Below the pieces are notes generated by a model. It made no database searches, was not told the DNA's origin, and saw nothing but the letters and a program-made list of their open reading frames with translations. Both the position numbers and the translations under genes were made by a program. Below, piece by piece: positions 1 to 5,768 of a stretch of 9,747 nt of DNA; within the stretch, counting starts at the first letter, position 1, and the number at the start of each line of letters is the position of its first letter. The stretch comes from Bacillota bacterium. Its GTDB lineage: Bacteria; Bacillota; DTU030. The DNA lies in assembly GCA_012842325.1 (NCBI GenBank), contig DUTA01000063.1, positions 1 through 9,747 on the forward strand, given 5' to 3'.

Positions 1-1845
1 ATCTACGGTGAATATCTGGTCAACGCCCAGGGCGAAGATGTGGTGGCCGGCATCCGGACGCCGAAGCCTATTGCCAGCCTCAAGGAAGAAATGCCCGAGA
101 TCTACCAGCAGTTTGTTGAGATCTGCCAGCGGCTGGAGGACCATTACCGGGATCTCCAGGATATAGAGTTCACCATCGAAAGGGGTAAGCTGTATATCCT
201 TCAAACCCGGGCCGGTAAAAGGACGGCCGCCGCGGCAATCAAGGTGGCCACCGATCTGGTCCAGGAAGGCAAGATCACCGAAGAAGAAGCTGTCCTCCGG
301 GTCGACCCGGAACAGCTGGATCAGCTGATGCACCCCAGCCTGGATCCGAAGGCCAAGGTGGAAGTACTGGCCAAGGGATTGCCGGCTTCTCCGGGGGCGG
401 CCGTGGGCAAGGTGGTCTTCAGCGCCGATCTGGCCGAAGAGCTGGGGAAGAGGGGAGAAAAGGTCATCCTGGTGCGGCCTGAGACTACCCCCGATGATAT
501 CCACGGCATGGTAATGGCCCAGGGTATCCTCACCAGCCGGGGCGGCATGACCAGCCATGCGGCCGTTGTTGCCCGGGGCATGGGTATCCCCTGTATCTGC
601 GGCTGCGAAGCCCTGCGCATTGACCTGGAAGGCAAGAAGTTCACCGTCAATGGCGTTACCGTCAAGGAAGGCGATATGATCACCATCGACGGCAGCACAG
701 GCCGGGTCATGCTGGGCGAGGCGGAATTGATCAGCCCCCAGATTGGCGGAGCCTTCCAGACTATCCTGGAATGGGCAGATAGGATCAGGAGCCTGCAGGT
801 CCGTACCAATGCCGATACCCCGGCGGATGCCGCCCGGGCCCGGGAGTTTGGGGCTCAGGGAATAGGCCTTTGCCGCACAGAGCATATGTTCATGGCCCAG
901 GATCGGCTGCCCATTGTGCAGCAGATGATCATGGCCGAAAGCGATGAGGAGCGGAAGGCTGCCCTGGAAAAACTCCTTCCCATGCAGCAGGATGATTTTT
1001 ATGGGATCTTCAAAGCCATGCAGGGCTTGCCGGTGACCATCCGTCTCCTGGATCCCCCCTTGCACGAATTCTTACCCAATATGGAAGAACTGCTGGTTGA
1101 GATCACCCGCCTGGAGATGACGGGCGAGAATCCTGAACTCCTGGCTGAAAAGCAAAGGATGCTCAGGCTGGTCCGGAATCTCTCCGAGTTCAACCCCATG
1201 CTGGGCCACCGGGGTTGCCGCCTGGGTATTACCTTCCCCGAGATCTATGAAATGCAGGCCAGGGCCATCTTCCAGGCCGTCGCCGCCCTGGTCAAAGAGG
1301 GAGTGGAGGTTTATCCCGAGGTCATGATCCCCCTGGTGGGCCATCCCAAGGAACTGGAAACCATGCGGGCAGTGGTTGTCAGGACAGCCGAAGCCGTCAA
1401 GGAAGAGCAGGGGGTCGACTTCCCCTATACCGTCGGTACCATGATCGAGCTGCCCCGGGCCTGTGTTGTGGCCGATGAGATTGCCAAGCACGCCGATTTC
1501 TTCTCCTTTGGTACCAACGACCTCACCCAGACCACCTTTGGTTTCAGCCGGGATGATGCCGAGGGCAAATTCCTGCACCACTATCTGGAGGAGAAGATCC
1601 TGCCGGATAACCCCTTTGCCTCCCTGGACACCGAAGGTGTGGGCAAACTGGTAGCCCAGGGGGTCAAGCTGGGGCGCAGCACGAAACCGGATCTCAAAGT
1701 GGGCGTTTGCGGGGAGCATGGCGGGGACCCCAGGTCCATTGCCTTCTTCCACCAGACGGGCCTGAACTATGTCAGCTGTTCCCCCTTCCGGGTGCCCATT
1801 GCCAGGCTGGCCGCTGCCCAGGCCCAGCTTAGGAACCCGAGATAA
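1..1845 (+). CDS. ppdK: Pyruvate,phosphate dikinase, C-terminal part (5' end outside window)
   Basis: The reading frame is open from base 1, so the gene enters from upstream. The 614 residues visible correspond to about residue 270 to the end of a protein of about 880. The enzyme interconverts pyruvate + ATP + Pi and PEP + AMP + PPi in the cytoplasm. The end of the nucleotide-binding domain (GEDVVAGIRTP near residue 12; YILQTRAGKR near 65-74) leads into the swivelling phosphohistidine domain with GGMTSHAAVVARG. The catalytic His is fragment residue 186 (bases 556-558), and Thr184, two residues before it, is the usual target of the PPDK regulatory kinase/phosphorylase. The C-terminal PEP/pyruvate barrel shows GLCRTEHMF, IRLLDPPLHEFLP, GHRGCRLGI, EVMIPLVG, FSFGTNDLTQ and the catalytic Cys in GVCGEHGGDP (residue 570). 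All expected active-site motifs in this part are intact. A strong terminator follows, so it is probably transcriptionally separate from dgt. Confidence 0.97.
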   Translation: MYGEYLVNAQGEDVVAGIRTPKPIASLKEEMPEIYQQFVEICQRLEDHYRDLQDIEFTIERGKLYILQTRAGKRTAAAAIKVATDLVQEGKITEEEAVLRVDPEQLDQLMHPSLDPKAKVEVLAKGLPASPGAAVGKVVFSADLAEELGKRGEKVILVRPETTPDDIHGMVMAQGILTSRGGMTSHAAVVARGMGIPCICGCEALRIDLEGKKFTVNGVTVKEGDMITIDGSTGRVMLGEAELISPQIGGAFQTILEWADRIRSLQVRTNADTPADAARAREFGAQGIGLCRTEHMFMAQDRLPIVQQMIMAESDEERKAALEKLLPMQQDDFYGIFKAMQGLPVTIRLLDPPLHEFLPNMEELLVEITRLEMTGENPELLAEKQRMLRLVRNLSEFNPMLGHRGCRLGITFPEIYEMQARAIFQAVAALVKEGVEVYPEVMIPLVGHPKELETMRAVVVRTAEAVKEEQGVDFPYTVGTMIELPRACVVADEIAKHADFFSFGTNDLTQTTFGFSRDDAEGKFLHHYLEEKILPDNPFASLDTEGVGKLVAQGVKLGRSTKPDLKVGVCGEHGGDPRSIAFFHQTGLNYVSCSPFRVPIARLAAAQAQLRNPR

Positions 1846-1889
1846 GGGGTAAAAAAGCCGGCTTATAAAATCCAATAAATCCCGCTCAC

Positions 1890-1933
1890 AAGGGCACTGT
1901 TCTTCATTGGCATGAGGAACAGTGCCCTTTTTT
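1890..1933 (+). terminator. Rho-independent terminator of ppdK
   Basis: A 12-base perfect stem (1891-1902 AGGGCACTGTTC with 1917-1928 GAACAGTGCCCT) extends inward through one T-G wobble and four more pairs (1904-1907 with 1912-1915) to a 4-base loop. This gives about 17 pairs. Six T residues follow at 1928-1933. It lies 45 bases after the ppdK stop codon. Confidence 0.93.
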
Positions 1934-2062
1934 CGTTCCTGGAGCTTGCCCGTCTTCCCTGGCCCGAAATATTTCCCAAGATACCCCTTGGTGTCGTTGC
2001 CTTATTTCCGTCACCGGCGGATCCTGGCAAAGGGAATTATGGATAATGGGTGAAATAAAAAC

Positions 2063-2080
2063 GGGACAGGCAGTTTCCTT
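2063..2080 (+). repeat. Short intergenic repeat-like string, copy 1
   Basis: GGGACAGGCAGTTTCCTT matches 16 of 18 bases with 8720-8737 (GGGACAGGCACTTTCTTT). Both copies lie between genes. The second copy is one arm of a GGACAG...CTGTCC hairpin; this one has no visible partner arm. It may be a degenerate member of a genomic palindromic repeat family, but two copies cannot establish a family. Confidence 0.3.
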
Positions 2081-2085
2081 CAGCT

Positions 2086-2113
2086 AGCCCCATACCAAAT
2101 ATGGGGGCTTTTT
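2086..2113 (+). terminator. Orphan terminator-like hairpin between ppdK and dgt
   Basis: AGCCCCATA (2086-2094) pairs with TATGGGGGCT (2100-2109) with one bulged G and a CCAAA loop, followed by five T residues (2109-2113). It has the form of an intrinsic terminator on the + strand but has no gene directly upstream, because ppdK already ends at the terminator at 1890-1933. It could be a back-up terminator, the end of a short RNA, or an attenuator for transcripts started further upstream. The opposite strand has no T tract. Confidence 0.6.
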
Positions 2114-2122
2114 ACCGTACTT

Positions 2123-2180
2123 CCCAGCCCCGGTTTGGGGAATAAAGTTCCGCTGGGCCCGGCAAATCTTTGCAGCCGGG
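2123..2180 (+). other. Tandem GC-rich inverted repeats just upstream of the dgt promoter
   Basis: CCCAGC (2123-2128) can pair with GCTGGG (2152-2157). Directly after it, CCCGGC (2158-2163) can pair with GCCGGG (2175-2180). Neither is followed by a T tract, so they are not terminators. They end about 20 bases before the sigma-H-like -35 box, so they may be operator-like or simply local GC-rich structure. Confidence 0.35.
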
Positions 2181-2200
2181 GGAGGAAGGGCAAAAACGGA

Positions 2201-2232
2201 AAAGGAAAATTACCGGCGGAAAAGAATATAAT
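2201..2232 (+). promoter_or_regulatory. Candidate sigma-H-type promoter of dgt
   Basis: AAAGGAAAA (2201-2209) and AAAGAAT (2221-2227) are separated by exactly 11 bases. They match at every defined position the Bacillus subtilis sigma-H (Spo0H) consensus RnAGGAwWW-N11/12-RnnGAAT. Transcription would start near 2234, giving a leader of about 40 bases. A TATAAT hexamer overlaps at 2227-2232, but the sigma-A -35 position (2204-2209, GGAAAA) does not resemble TTGACA. A sigma-A promoter is therefore less well supported than sigma-H. The consensus is established for Bacillus; its use here is inferred. Confidence 0.6.
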
Positions 2233-2275
2233 CCTTGAAATGTTGTATTGAATTCTGACGGGAAGGAGGAGGCCG

Positions 2276-3268
2276 ATGCTCCTTCGCATACAGGCTGAGG
2301 AGAGGGAGGCAGCGTGGCTTTCCCCCCGGGCCACCTTGAGCAGCCGGTCCCGGGGACGTAAGTTTCCGGAGGAAGAGTGCCAGGTCAGGACCTGCTTCCA
2401 GCGGGACCGGGACCGGATCATCCATTCCAAGGCCTTTCGCCGCTTAAAGCATAAGACCCAGGTTTTTATTGCCCCGGAAGGGGACCATTACCGGATGCGC
2501 CTGACCCATACCCTGGAAGTGGCCCAGATTGCCCGCACCATTGCCCGGGCGCTGCGGCTGAATGAAGATTTGACCGAGGCCATAGCCCTGGGGCACGATT
2601 TGGGGCACACCCCCTTTGGCCATTCGGGGGAAGAGGCCCTCAATGAGGTATCCGCCAGGGGCTTTCGCCACAATGAGCAGAGCTTGAGGGTTGTAGATGT
2701 TTTGGAAGGAGAGCGGGGTTTAAACCTGACCTGGGAAGTCAGGGACGGCATCCTGAATCATACCGGCGCGAAAATCCCGGCCACCCTGGAGGGCCAGGTG
2801 GTCAAGATCGCCGACCGGGTTGCCTATATCAACCACGATATCGACGATGCCCTCCGGGCCGGCATCATCAGCCCGGAGGATCTGCCCCGGGATTGCCTGG
2901 AGGTTCTGGGCTGGGAGCACAAGACCCGGATCAATACCATGGTTACCGATTTAATTCGGGCAAGCTGGGACAAGGATGAGATCCAAATGAGCCCGGAGGT
3001 GGCGGAAGCCACCACCAAACTCCGGTCCTATTTATTCGAGCATGTCTATACCAGCCCCCGGGCCAAGGGGGAGGAAAAAAAGGCCAAGCAGCTCCTCAAA
3101 CAACTCTACCGGTTTTATCTGGAACATCCCCAGGAGATGGAGGGGCACACCAGGGGCGGGGATCTGGAACAGGCAGTGATAGACTATATTGCCGGCATGA
3201 CGGATCGCTTTGCCATCAAACAGTTCAACACCTATTTTGTCCCAGCCGGCTTTAAACTCTTTGACTAG
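2276..3268 (+). CDS. dgt: Deoxynucleoside triphosphate triphosphohydrolase (dGTPase family, HD domain)
   Basis: This 330-residue HD-domain enzyme of the short Firmicute dGTPase-like group would hydrolyse dNTPs to deoxynucleosides and triphosphate, limiting the dNTP pool. The N-terminal family signature RDRDRIIHSKAFRRLKHKTQVF lies at residues 43-64. Metal ligands expected for the HD superfamily are present: His78 (RLTHTLEV), His107-Asp108 (LGHDLGHTPFGH) and Asp180 (IADRVAYINHDIDDA). HNEQSLRVVD at 132-141 is also typical. The ATG at 2276 is preceded by AAGGAGG (2263-2269) at a good distance. A sigma-H-type promoter lies upstream and no terminator follows, so the Cys-rich gene 91 bases downstream may be co-transcribed. 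dgt next to dnaG-sigA is a recurrent arrangement in Clostridia. The preferred substrate cannot be read from sequence; several members act on more than dGTP and need dNTP effectors. Confidence 0.95.
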   Translation: MLLRIQAEEREAAWLSPRATLSSRSRGRKFPEEECQVRTCFQRDRDRIIHSKAFRRLKHKTQVFIAPEGDHYRMRLTHTLEVAQIARTIARALRLNEDLTEAIALGHDLGHTPFGHSGEEALNEVSARGFRHNEQSLRVVDVLEGERGLNLTWEVRDGILNHTGAKIPATLEGQVVKIADRVAYINHDIDDALRAGIISPEDLPRDCLEVLGWEHKTRINTMVTDLIRASWDKDEIQMSPEVAEATTKLRSYLFEHVYTSPRAKGEEKKAKQLLKQLYRFYLEHPQEMEGHTRGGDLEQAVIDYIAGMTDRFAIKQFNTYFVPAGFKLFD

Positions 3269-3328
3269 GGGGTAGGAAGGTATATTTGCCCCGGGGCCCA
3301 AATAGAATCAAGATAGGCTGTTTCTTTT

Positions 3329-3356
3329 CTCCCCTGGGGGGATTTTGGGAGGGGAG
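3329..3356 (+). promoter_or_regulatory. Hairpin that could mask the ribosome binding site of the Cys-rich gene
   Basis: CTCCCCT (3329-3335) is complementary over 7 bases to AGGGGAG (3350-3356), which is part of the Shine-Dalgarno sequence for the ATG at 3360. Folding would hide the ribosome binding site. A competing CCCC/GGGG pairing exists inside the loop (3331-3341), so an open/closed switch is possible but not shown. Confidence 0.3.
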
Positions 3357-3359
3357 CCT

Positions 3360-3680
3360 ATGAAGGCCGTCAACTGCATTTACCTGATCCCTGAGGTCGG
3401 CAAGGAGCAGGGGGGTGATGGTCAGGCAAGGTATCGCTGCCTGGCCGGAAAGGTTATGCTTGCGGCAGCAGATCTGGAGGAAGAATGGGCCTGTGCCGGC
3501 TGTACAATCCCGGCCATTATGAATGCCGAGCACTGCCTCTACCTGGAACCCCTGAAACGTTTTTTCAACTCCGGCGAGAGTGTAGTGGTTCTGATGTGCA
3601 GCCTCAACGACAGGGTGCTGCCGAGCGTTGCCGCCTGTCACCAGTGTCCCACTTATACCAGGGCCGCCCCTTCGACCTAG
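3360..3680 (+). CDS. Unrecognised small cysteine-rich protein (106 residues, 8 Cys)
   Basis: I do not recognise a family. The ATG at 3360 has GGAGGGGAG (3348-3356) just upstream and is preferred to an in-frame TTG at 3345, which would put the ribosome binding site inside the gene. The protein has eight Cys: 6, 27, 45, 48, 59, 80, 93 and 96, including two CxxC pairs (CAGC at 45-48, CHQC at 93-96). This suggests a metal site (zinc or Fe-S) or redox-active thiols. There is no signal peptide and no clear membrane segment; SVVVLM near 74-79 is a short hydrophobic strand, so a cytoplasmic location is likely. It sits 91 bases after dgt with no terminator between and ends in a terminator before the dnaG promoter. 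Codon use looks like its neighbours. It is probably real, given the start context, but its function is unknown. Confidence 0.72.
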   Translation: MKAVNCIYLIPEVGKEQGGDGQARYRCLAGKVMLAAADLEEEWACAGCTIPAIMNAEHCLYLEPLKRFFNSGESVVVLMCSLNDRVLPSVAACHQCPTYTRAAPST

Positions 3681-3700
3681 TCGGGGGCCTCTTTTCTCTT
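3666..3700 (+). terminator. Probable terminator after the Cys-rich gene
   Basis: GCCCC (3666-3670) and CGAC (3673-3676), separated by a TT bulge, pair with GTCG (3680-3683) and GGGGC (3684-3688) around a CTA loop. The downstream tract is pyrimidine-rich (CTCTTTTCTCTT, 3689-3700) but not a pure T run. The hairpin overlaps the stop codon at 3678-3680. It would close the dgt/Cys-rich transcript before the dnaG promoter. Confidence 0.55.
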
Positions 3701-3804
3701 GCCTGAGCAGGAATCCTGCCGGGAGCTAACGAAGTAATGGGTACGGGCCTTTTGTTCCTTGTTTGACCCGGGGGCTTTGTTTATTCCTTTATACCCTTGT
3801 TTGC

Positions 3805-3829
3805 TACCCTGCCATACCTGGCCGGGGTA
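3805..3829. other. Imperfect inverted repeat upstream of the dnaG promoter
   Basis: TACCC (3805-3809) and GGGTA (3825-3829) flank a nested GCC/GGC pair (3811-3813 with 3820-3822). It ends 6 bases before the Spo0A-box-like site. The rest of the 224-base dnaG upstream gap (3681-3904) is AT-richer than the genes. It holds TTGACC at 3763-3768, for which I find no properly spaced -10 box. The inverted repeat could be an operator or chance. Confidence 0.25.
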
Positions 3830-3835
3830 TATTTA

Positions 3836-3844
3836 TTTGTCGAA
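3836..3844 (+). promoter_or_regulatory. Candidate Spo0A binding site (0A box)
   Basis: TTTGTCGAA matches the core 0A box TGTCGAA and the extended form TTTGTCRAA at every position. It lies 4 bases upstream of the -35 element of the sigma-H-type promoter for dnaG. This is a position from which Spo0A~P could affect polymerase binding. The direction of the effect cannot be told from sequence. Confidence 0.5.
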
Positions 3845-3848
3845 AAGG

Positions 3849-3875
3849 GCAGGAAAATGGTCAGCAACAGCGAAT
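3849..3875 (+). promoter_or_regulatory. Candidate sigma-H-type promoter of dnaG-rpoD
   Basis: GCAGGAAAA (3849-3857) and AGCGAAT (3869-3875) are separated by 11 bases. They match RnAGGAwWW-N11/12-RnnGAAT at all defined positions. Transcription would start near 3882, leaving a leader of about 23 bases that still contains the whole Shine-Dalgarno region. In B. subtilis the sigA (rpoD) operon is known to have a sigma-H-dependent promoter, which makes the match plausible here. Confidence 0.62.
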
Positions 3876-3904
3876 ATTAACAGTTCTAAGGATAGGTGGT
3901 TAAC

Positions 3905-5719
3905 ATGTTCTCTGAGGTGATCGAAAGGGTAAGGGAAGCCAGTGATATCGTCACCATCATCGGGGAACGGGTTGCCCTGAAAAAACAGGGCAAGAACTAC
4001 ATTGGCCTGTGCCCTTTCCACCAGGAAAAAACCCCATCCTTTACTGTTTCCCCGGAGAAGCAGATGTTTTACTGTTTCGGCTGCCAGGTAGGGGGAGACG
4101 TTTTTAAGTTTGTCGAACTCTGGGAGAAAACAGATTTTAAAGGGGCCCTGGAAATCCTGGCCGAGCGGGCGGCCATTCCCCTCTCTCCCCAGGACCCCCG
4201 GGAGCAGAAAAGGTACCGGGAGCACCAGACCCTGTACCAAATCCTGGACCTGGCTGCGCGCTTTTATCACCATATTTTCCTTAACCTTCCCCAGGGCCGG
4301 GAAGCCAGGGCTTATTGTGAACGGCGGGGGATCGACAGGGAAACCGGCAAGAAGTTTATGTTGGGTTACGCCCCGCCCGGCTGGAGGAACCTGATCCAGT
4401 TCTTTGCCAAACGGGGCTTTGAGCCCGAACAGTTGGTCAAGGCAGGCTTGGCTTTACCAGGGAAGAGGGGTGGGTACTACGACCGCTTTCGCAACCGGCT
4501 GCTTTTTCCCATCTGGGACCAGCGGGGCCGGGTGGTGGCCTTTGGGGGACGGGTACTGGACAATTCCCAACCCAAGTACCTGAATTCACCGGAGACCACC
4601 ATCTACAGCAAGGGGAAAAACCTTTACGGGCTGCATCTGGCCGCCGGCGCCATGCGGGAACAGGGCTGGGTCCTGGTGGTGGAAGGCTACCTCGATGCCC
4701 TTGCTGTCCACCAGTACGGCTGGCCCAACGTGGTGGCCTCCCTGGGCACTGCCCTGACCTACGAGCAGGCAAGGCTGCTTGGCCGCCACTGCCGGCGGGT
4801 TCTCATCGCCTATGATGCCGATACTGCCGGTCAGGAAGCCACCCTCCGCGGTTTTCGCCTGCTCAGGGAAGCGGGCTGCCAGGTGTCGGTGGTGCCCCTG
4901 CCCCCCGGCAGTGATCCCGATTCTTATCTCCGGGAAAAGGGAGCCTCCGCCTTTGGCCGGCTGCTGGAAAAGGCCCTGCCCCTGGTGGAATACCGGCTGA
5001 GGATGCTCGAGGAGCAGGTCGACCTTTCCACCCTGGAAGGGAAGATGCAGGCCACCAACAGCCTGGTCCCCCTGCTGGCCGAGATTGACAATCAGGTGGA
5101 ACGGGAGCTCCTGGTGAAGAGAATCGCCGGGGCCCTGGAGGTCAGCGAGGCTTCCCTCTGGGCCGAGATCGGCCAGTATCGCAGCGGGAGCAGGAAAAGG
5201 GGGCCGGAAAGGGATAGAATAGCGGGAAAAAGGTATAATATAGGTGAAGACTTCCACATTCCGCCAAAAAAGCCAAAGGTCATACCAGCTTACCTGCGGG
5301 CCCAAGAAGCCCTTTTAGCATTTTGTCTCCACGACCAGCAAGCCCGGGAGAGGATCATGCAGGAGTTGTCCTGGCAGCAGTTTGCGGCCGGGGCCCACCG
5401 GGAAGTGGCCCGGGCCCTTTGGCTGGCCCAGGCAGAGGGACAATTTGCGCCTGTCGGTATATTGGCCCGGGTCGAGGGCTCGGAAGCAAAGGCCCTGCTT
5501 TCCAGGCTTTCCCTGCAGGAAGAGTTTTTTCTGGAGCAGAAGGAAAAAGGCATCAGGGACTGCCTGGCTGAAGTAAAGAGACAGCAGCTGCGGGAGGAAA
5601 TAAAAGTATTGCAGGAACAAATAATTTCCCTGGAAGGGGAAGGGAAAAGCACTGAAAAGGCGAACTTATTAATAGAGTTAATTGAGGAGAAACAGAAGCA
5701 GTTGCATCGGCTTGAATAG
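3905..5719 (+). CDS. dnaG: DNA primase
   Basis: This 604-residue primase makes RNA primers for lagging-strand synthesis and works with the DnaB-type replicative helicase. Its length is close to that of B. subtilis DnaG. The N-terminal CHC2 zinc-binding domain has ligands Cys36, His39, Cys57 and Cys60 (LCPFH...FYCFGC). The catalytic TOPRIM core carries EGYLDALA with Glu260 and the acidic pair Asp304/Asp306 in YDADTAGQEA, equivalent to E. coli Glu265, Asp309 and Asp311. Residues from about 455 form the helicase-binding C-terminal region, ending in a helical, charged segment. The ATG at 3905 is preferred to the GTG at 3896 because AGGTGG (3894-3899) is then correctly spaced and the protein begins MFSEVIERVREASDIV, as in relatives. 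It lies 49 bases before rpoD with no terminator between, forming the classic dnaG-sigA unit without rpsU. Confidence 0.98.
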   Translation: MFSEVIERVREASDIVTIIGERVALKKQGKNYIGLCPFHQEKTPSFTVSPEKQMFYCFGCQVGGDVFKFVELWEKTDFKGALEILAERAAIPLSPQDPREQKRYREHQTLYQILDLAARFYHHIFLNLPQGREARAYCERRGIDRETGKKFMLGYAPPGWRNLIQFFAKRGFEPEQLVKAGLALPGKRGGYYDRFRNRLLFPIWDQRGRVVAFGGRVLDNSQPKYLNSPETTIYSKGKNLYGLHLAAGAMREQGWVLVVEGYLDALAVHQYGWPNVVASLGTALTYEQARLLGRHCRRVLIAYDADTAGQEATLRGFRLLREAGCQVSVVPLPPGSDPDSYLREKGASAFGRLLEKALPLVEYRLRMLEEQVDLSTLEGKMQATNSLVPLLAEIDNQVERELLVKRIAGALEVSEASLWAEIGQYRSGSRKRGPERDRIAGKRYNIGEDFHIPPKKPKVIPAYLRAQEALLAFCLHDQQARERIMQELSWQQFAAGAHREVARALWLAQAEGQFAPVGILARVEGSEAKALLSRLSLQEEFFLEQKEKGIRDCLAEVKRQQLREEIKVLQEQIISLEGEGKSTEKANLLIELIEEKQKQLHRLE

Positions 5720-5768
5720 GAAAACGGCAACAGGACAAATCCGGAAGCAGGAAGGGGGGGTAGTTGCA

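Larger units (their letters stand above)
1934..2200. other. Long non-coding gap upstream of dgt
   Basis: This is most of a 430-base gap between ppdK and dgt. I find no convincing gene: + strand ATGs here hit stops within a few codons, and the minus-strand frames that cross it run on into dgt antisense. It holds the repeat-like string at 2063-2080, an orphan terminator-like hairpin at 2086-2113, and two GC-rich hairpins at 2123-2157 and 2158-2180. The dgt promoter starts at 2201. No good sigma-A promoter is visible between 1934 and 2085; GATAAT at 2042-2047 lacks a matching -35 box. Confidence 0.6.

Noticed and set aside
1072..1875. A 267-codon minus-strand frame opposite ppdK.
   Set aside because: Gly/His-rich mirror translation of the PPDK C-terminal domain, with no motif and no plausible start context. 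It would also run across the ppdK stop.
3763..3793. TTGACC (3763-3768) with TTTATA (3788-3793) as a sigma-A promoter for dnaG.
   Set aside because: Spacer is 19 bases and the -10 matches only about half of TATAAT; TATATT at 3828-3833 also lacks a -35 box at 17 bases. Too weak to list as a feature.
5200..5239. GCAGGAAAA at 5200-5208, ATAGAAT at 5214-5220 and TATAAT at 5234-5239 inside dnaG, as possible internal promoters for rpoD.
   Set aside because: The sigma-H boxes are only 5 bases apart instead of 11-12, and the TATAAT has no -35 box at the right distance (5211-5216 is GGGATA). The B. subtilis operon does have an internal promoter, so this was examined but is not supported.
4586..5305. 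A 239-codon minus-strand frame opposite dnaG.
   Set aside because: Mirror frame of the TOPRIM region; low-complexity Gly/His/Pro/Gln composition.
5716..5724. ATAGGAAAA at the end of dnaG, a sigma-H -35-like half-site before rpoD.
   Set aside because: No GAAT element lies 11-12 bases downstream.
5682..5768. Longer rpoD start at 5682 inside dnaG.
   Set aside because: The extra 29 residues do not belong to the family, and the ATG at 5769 has the conserved N-terminus and a ribosome site.
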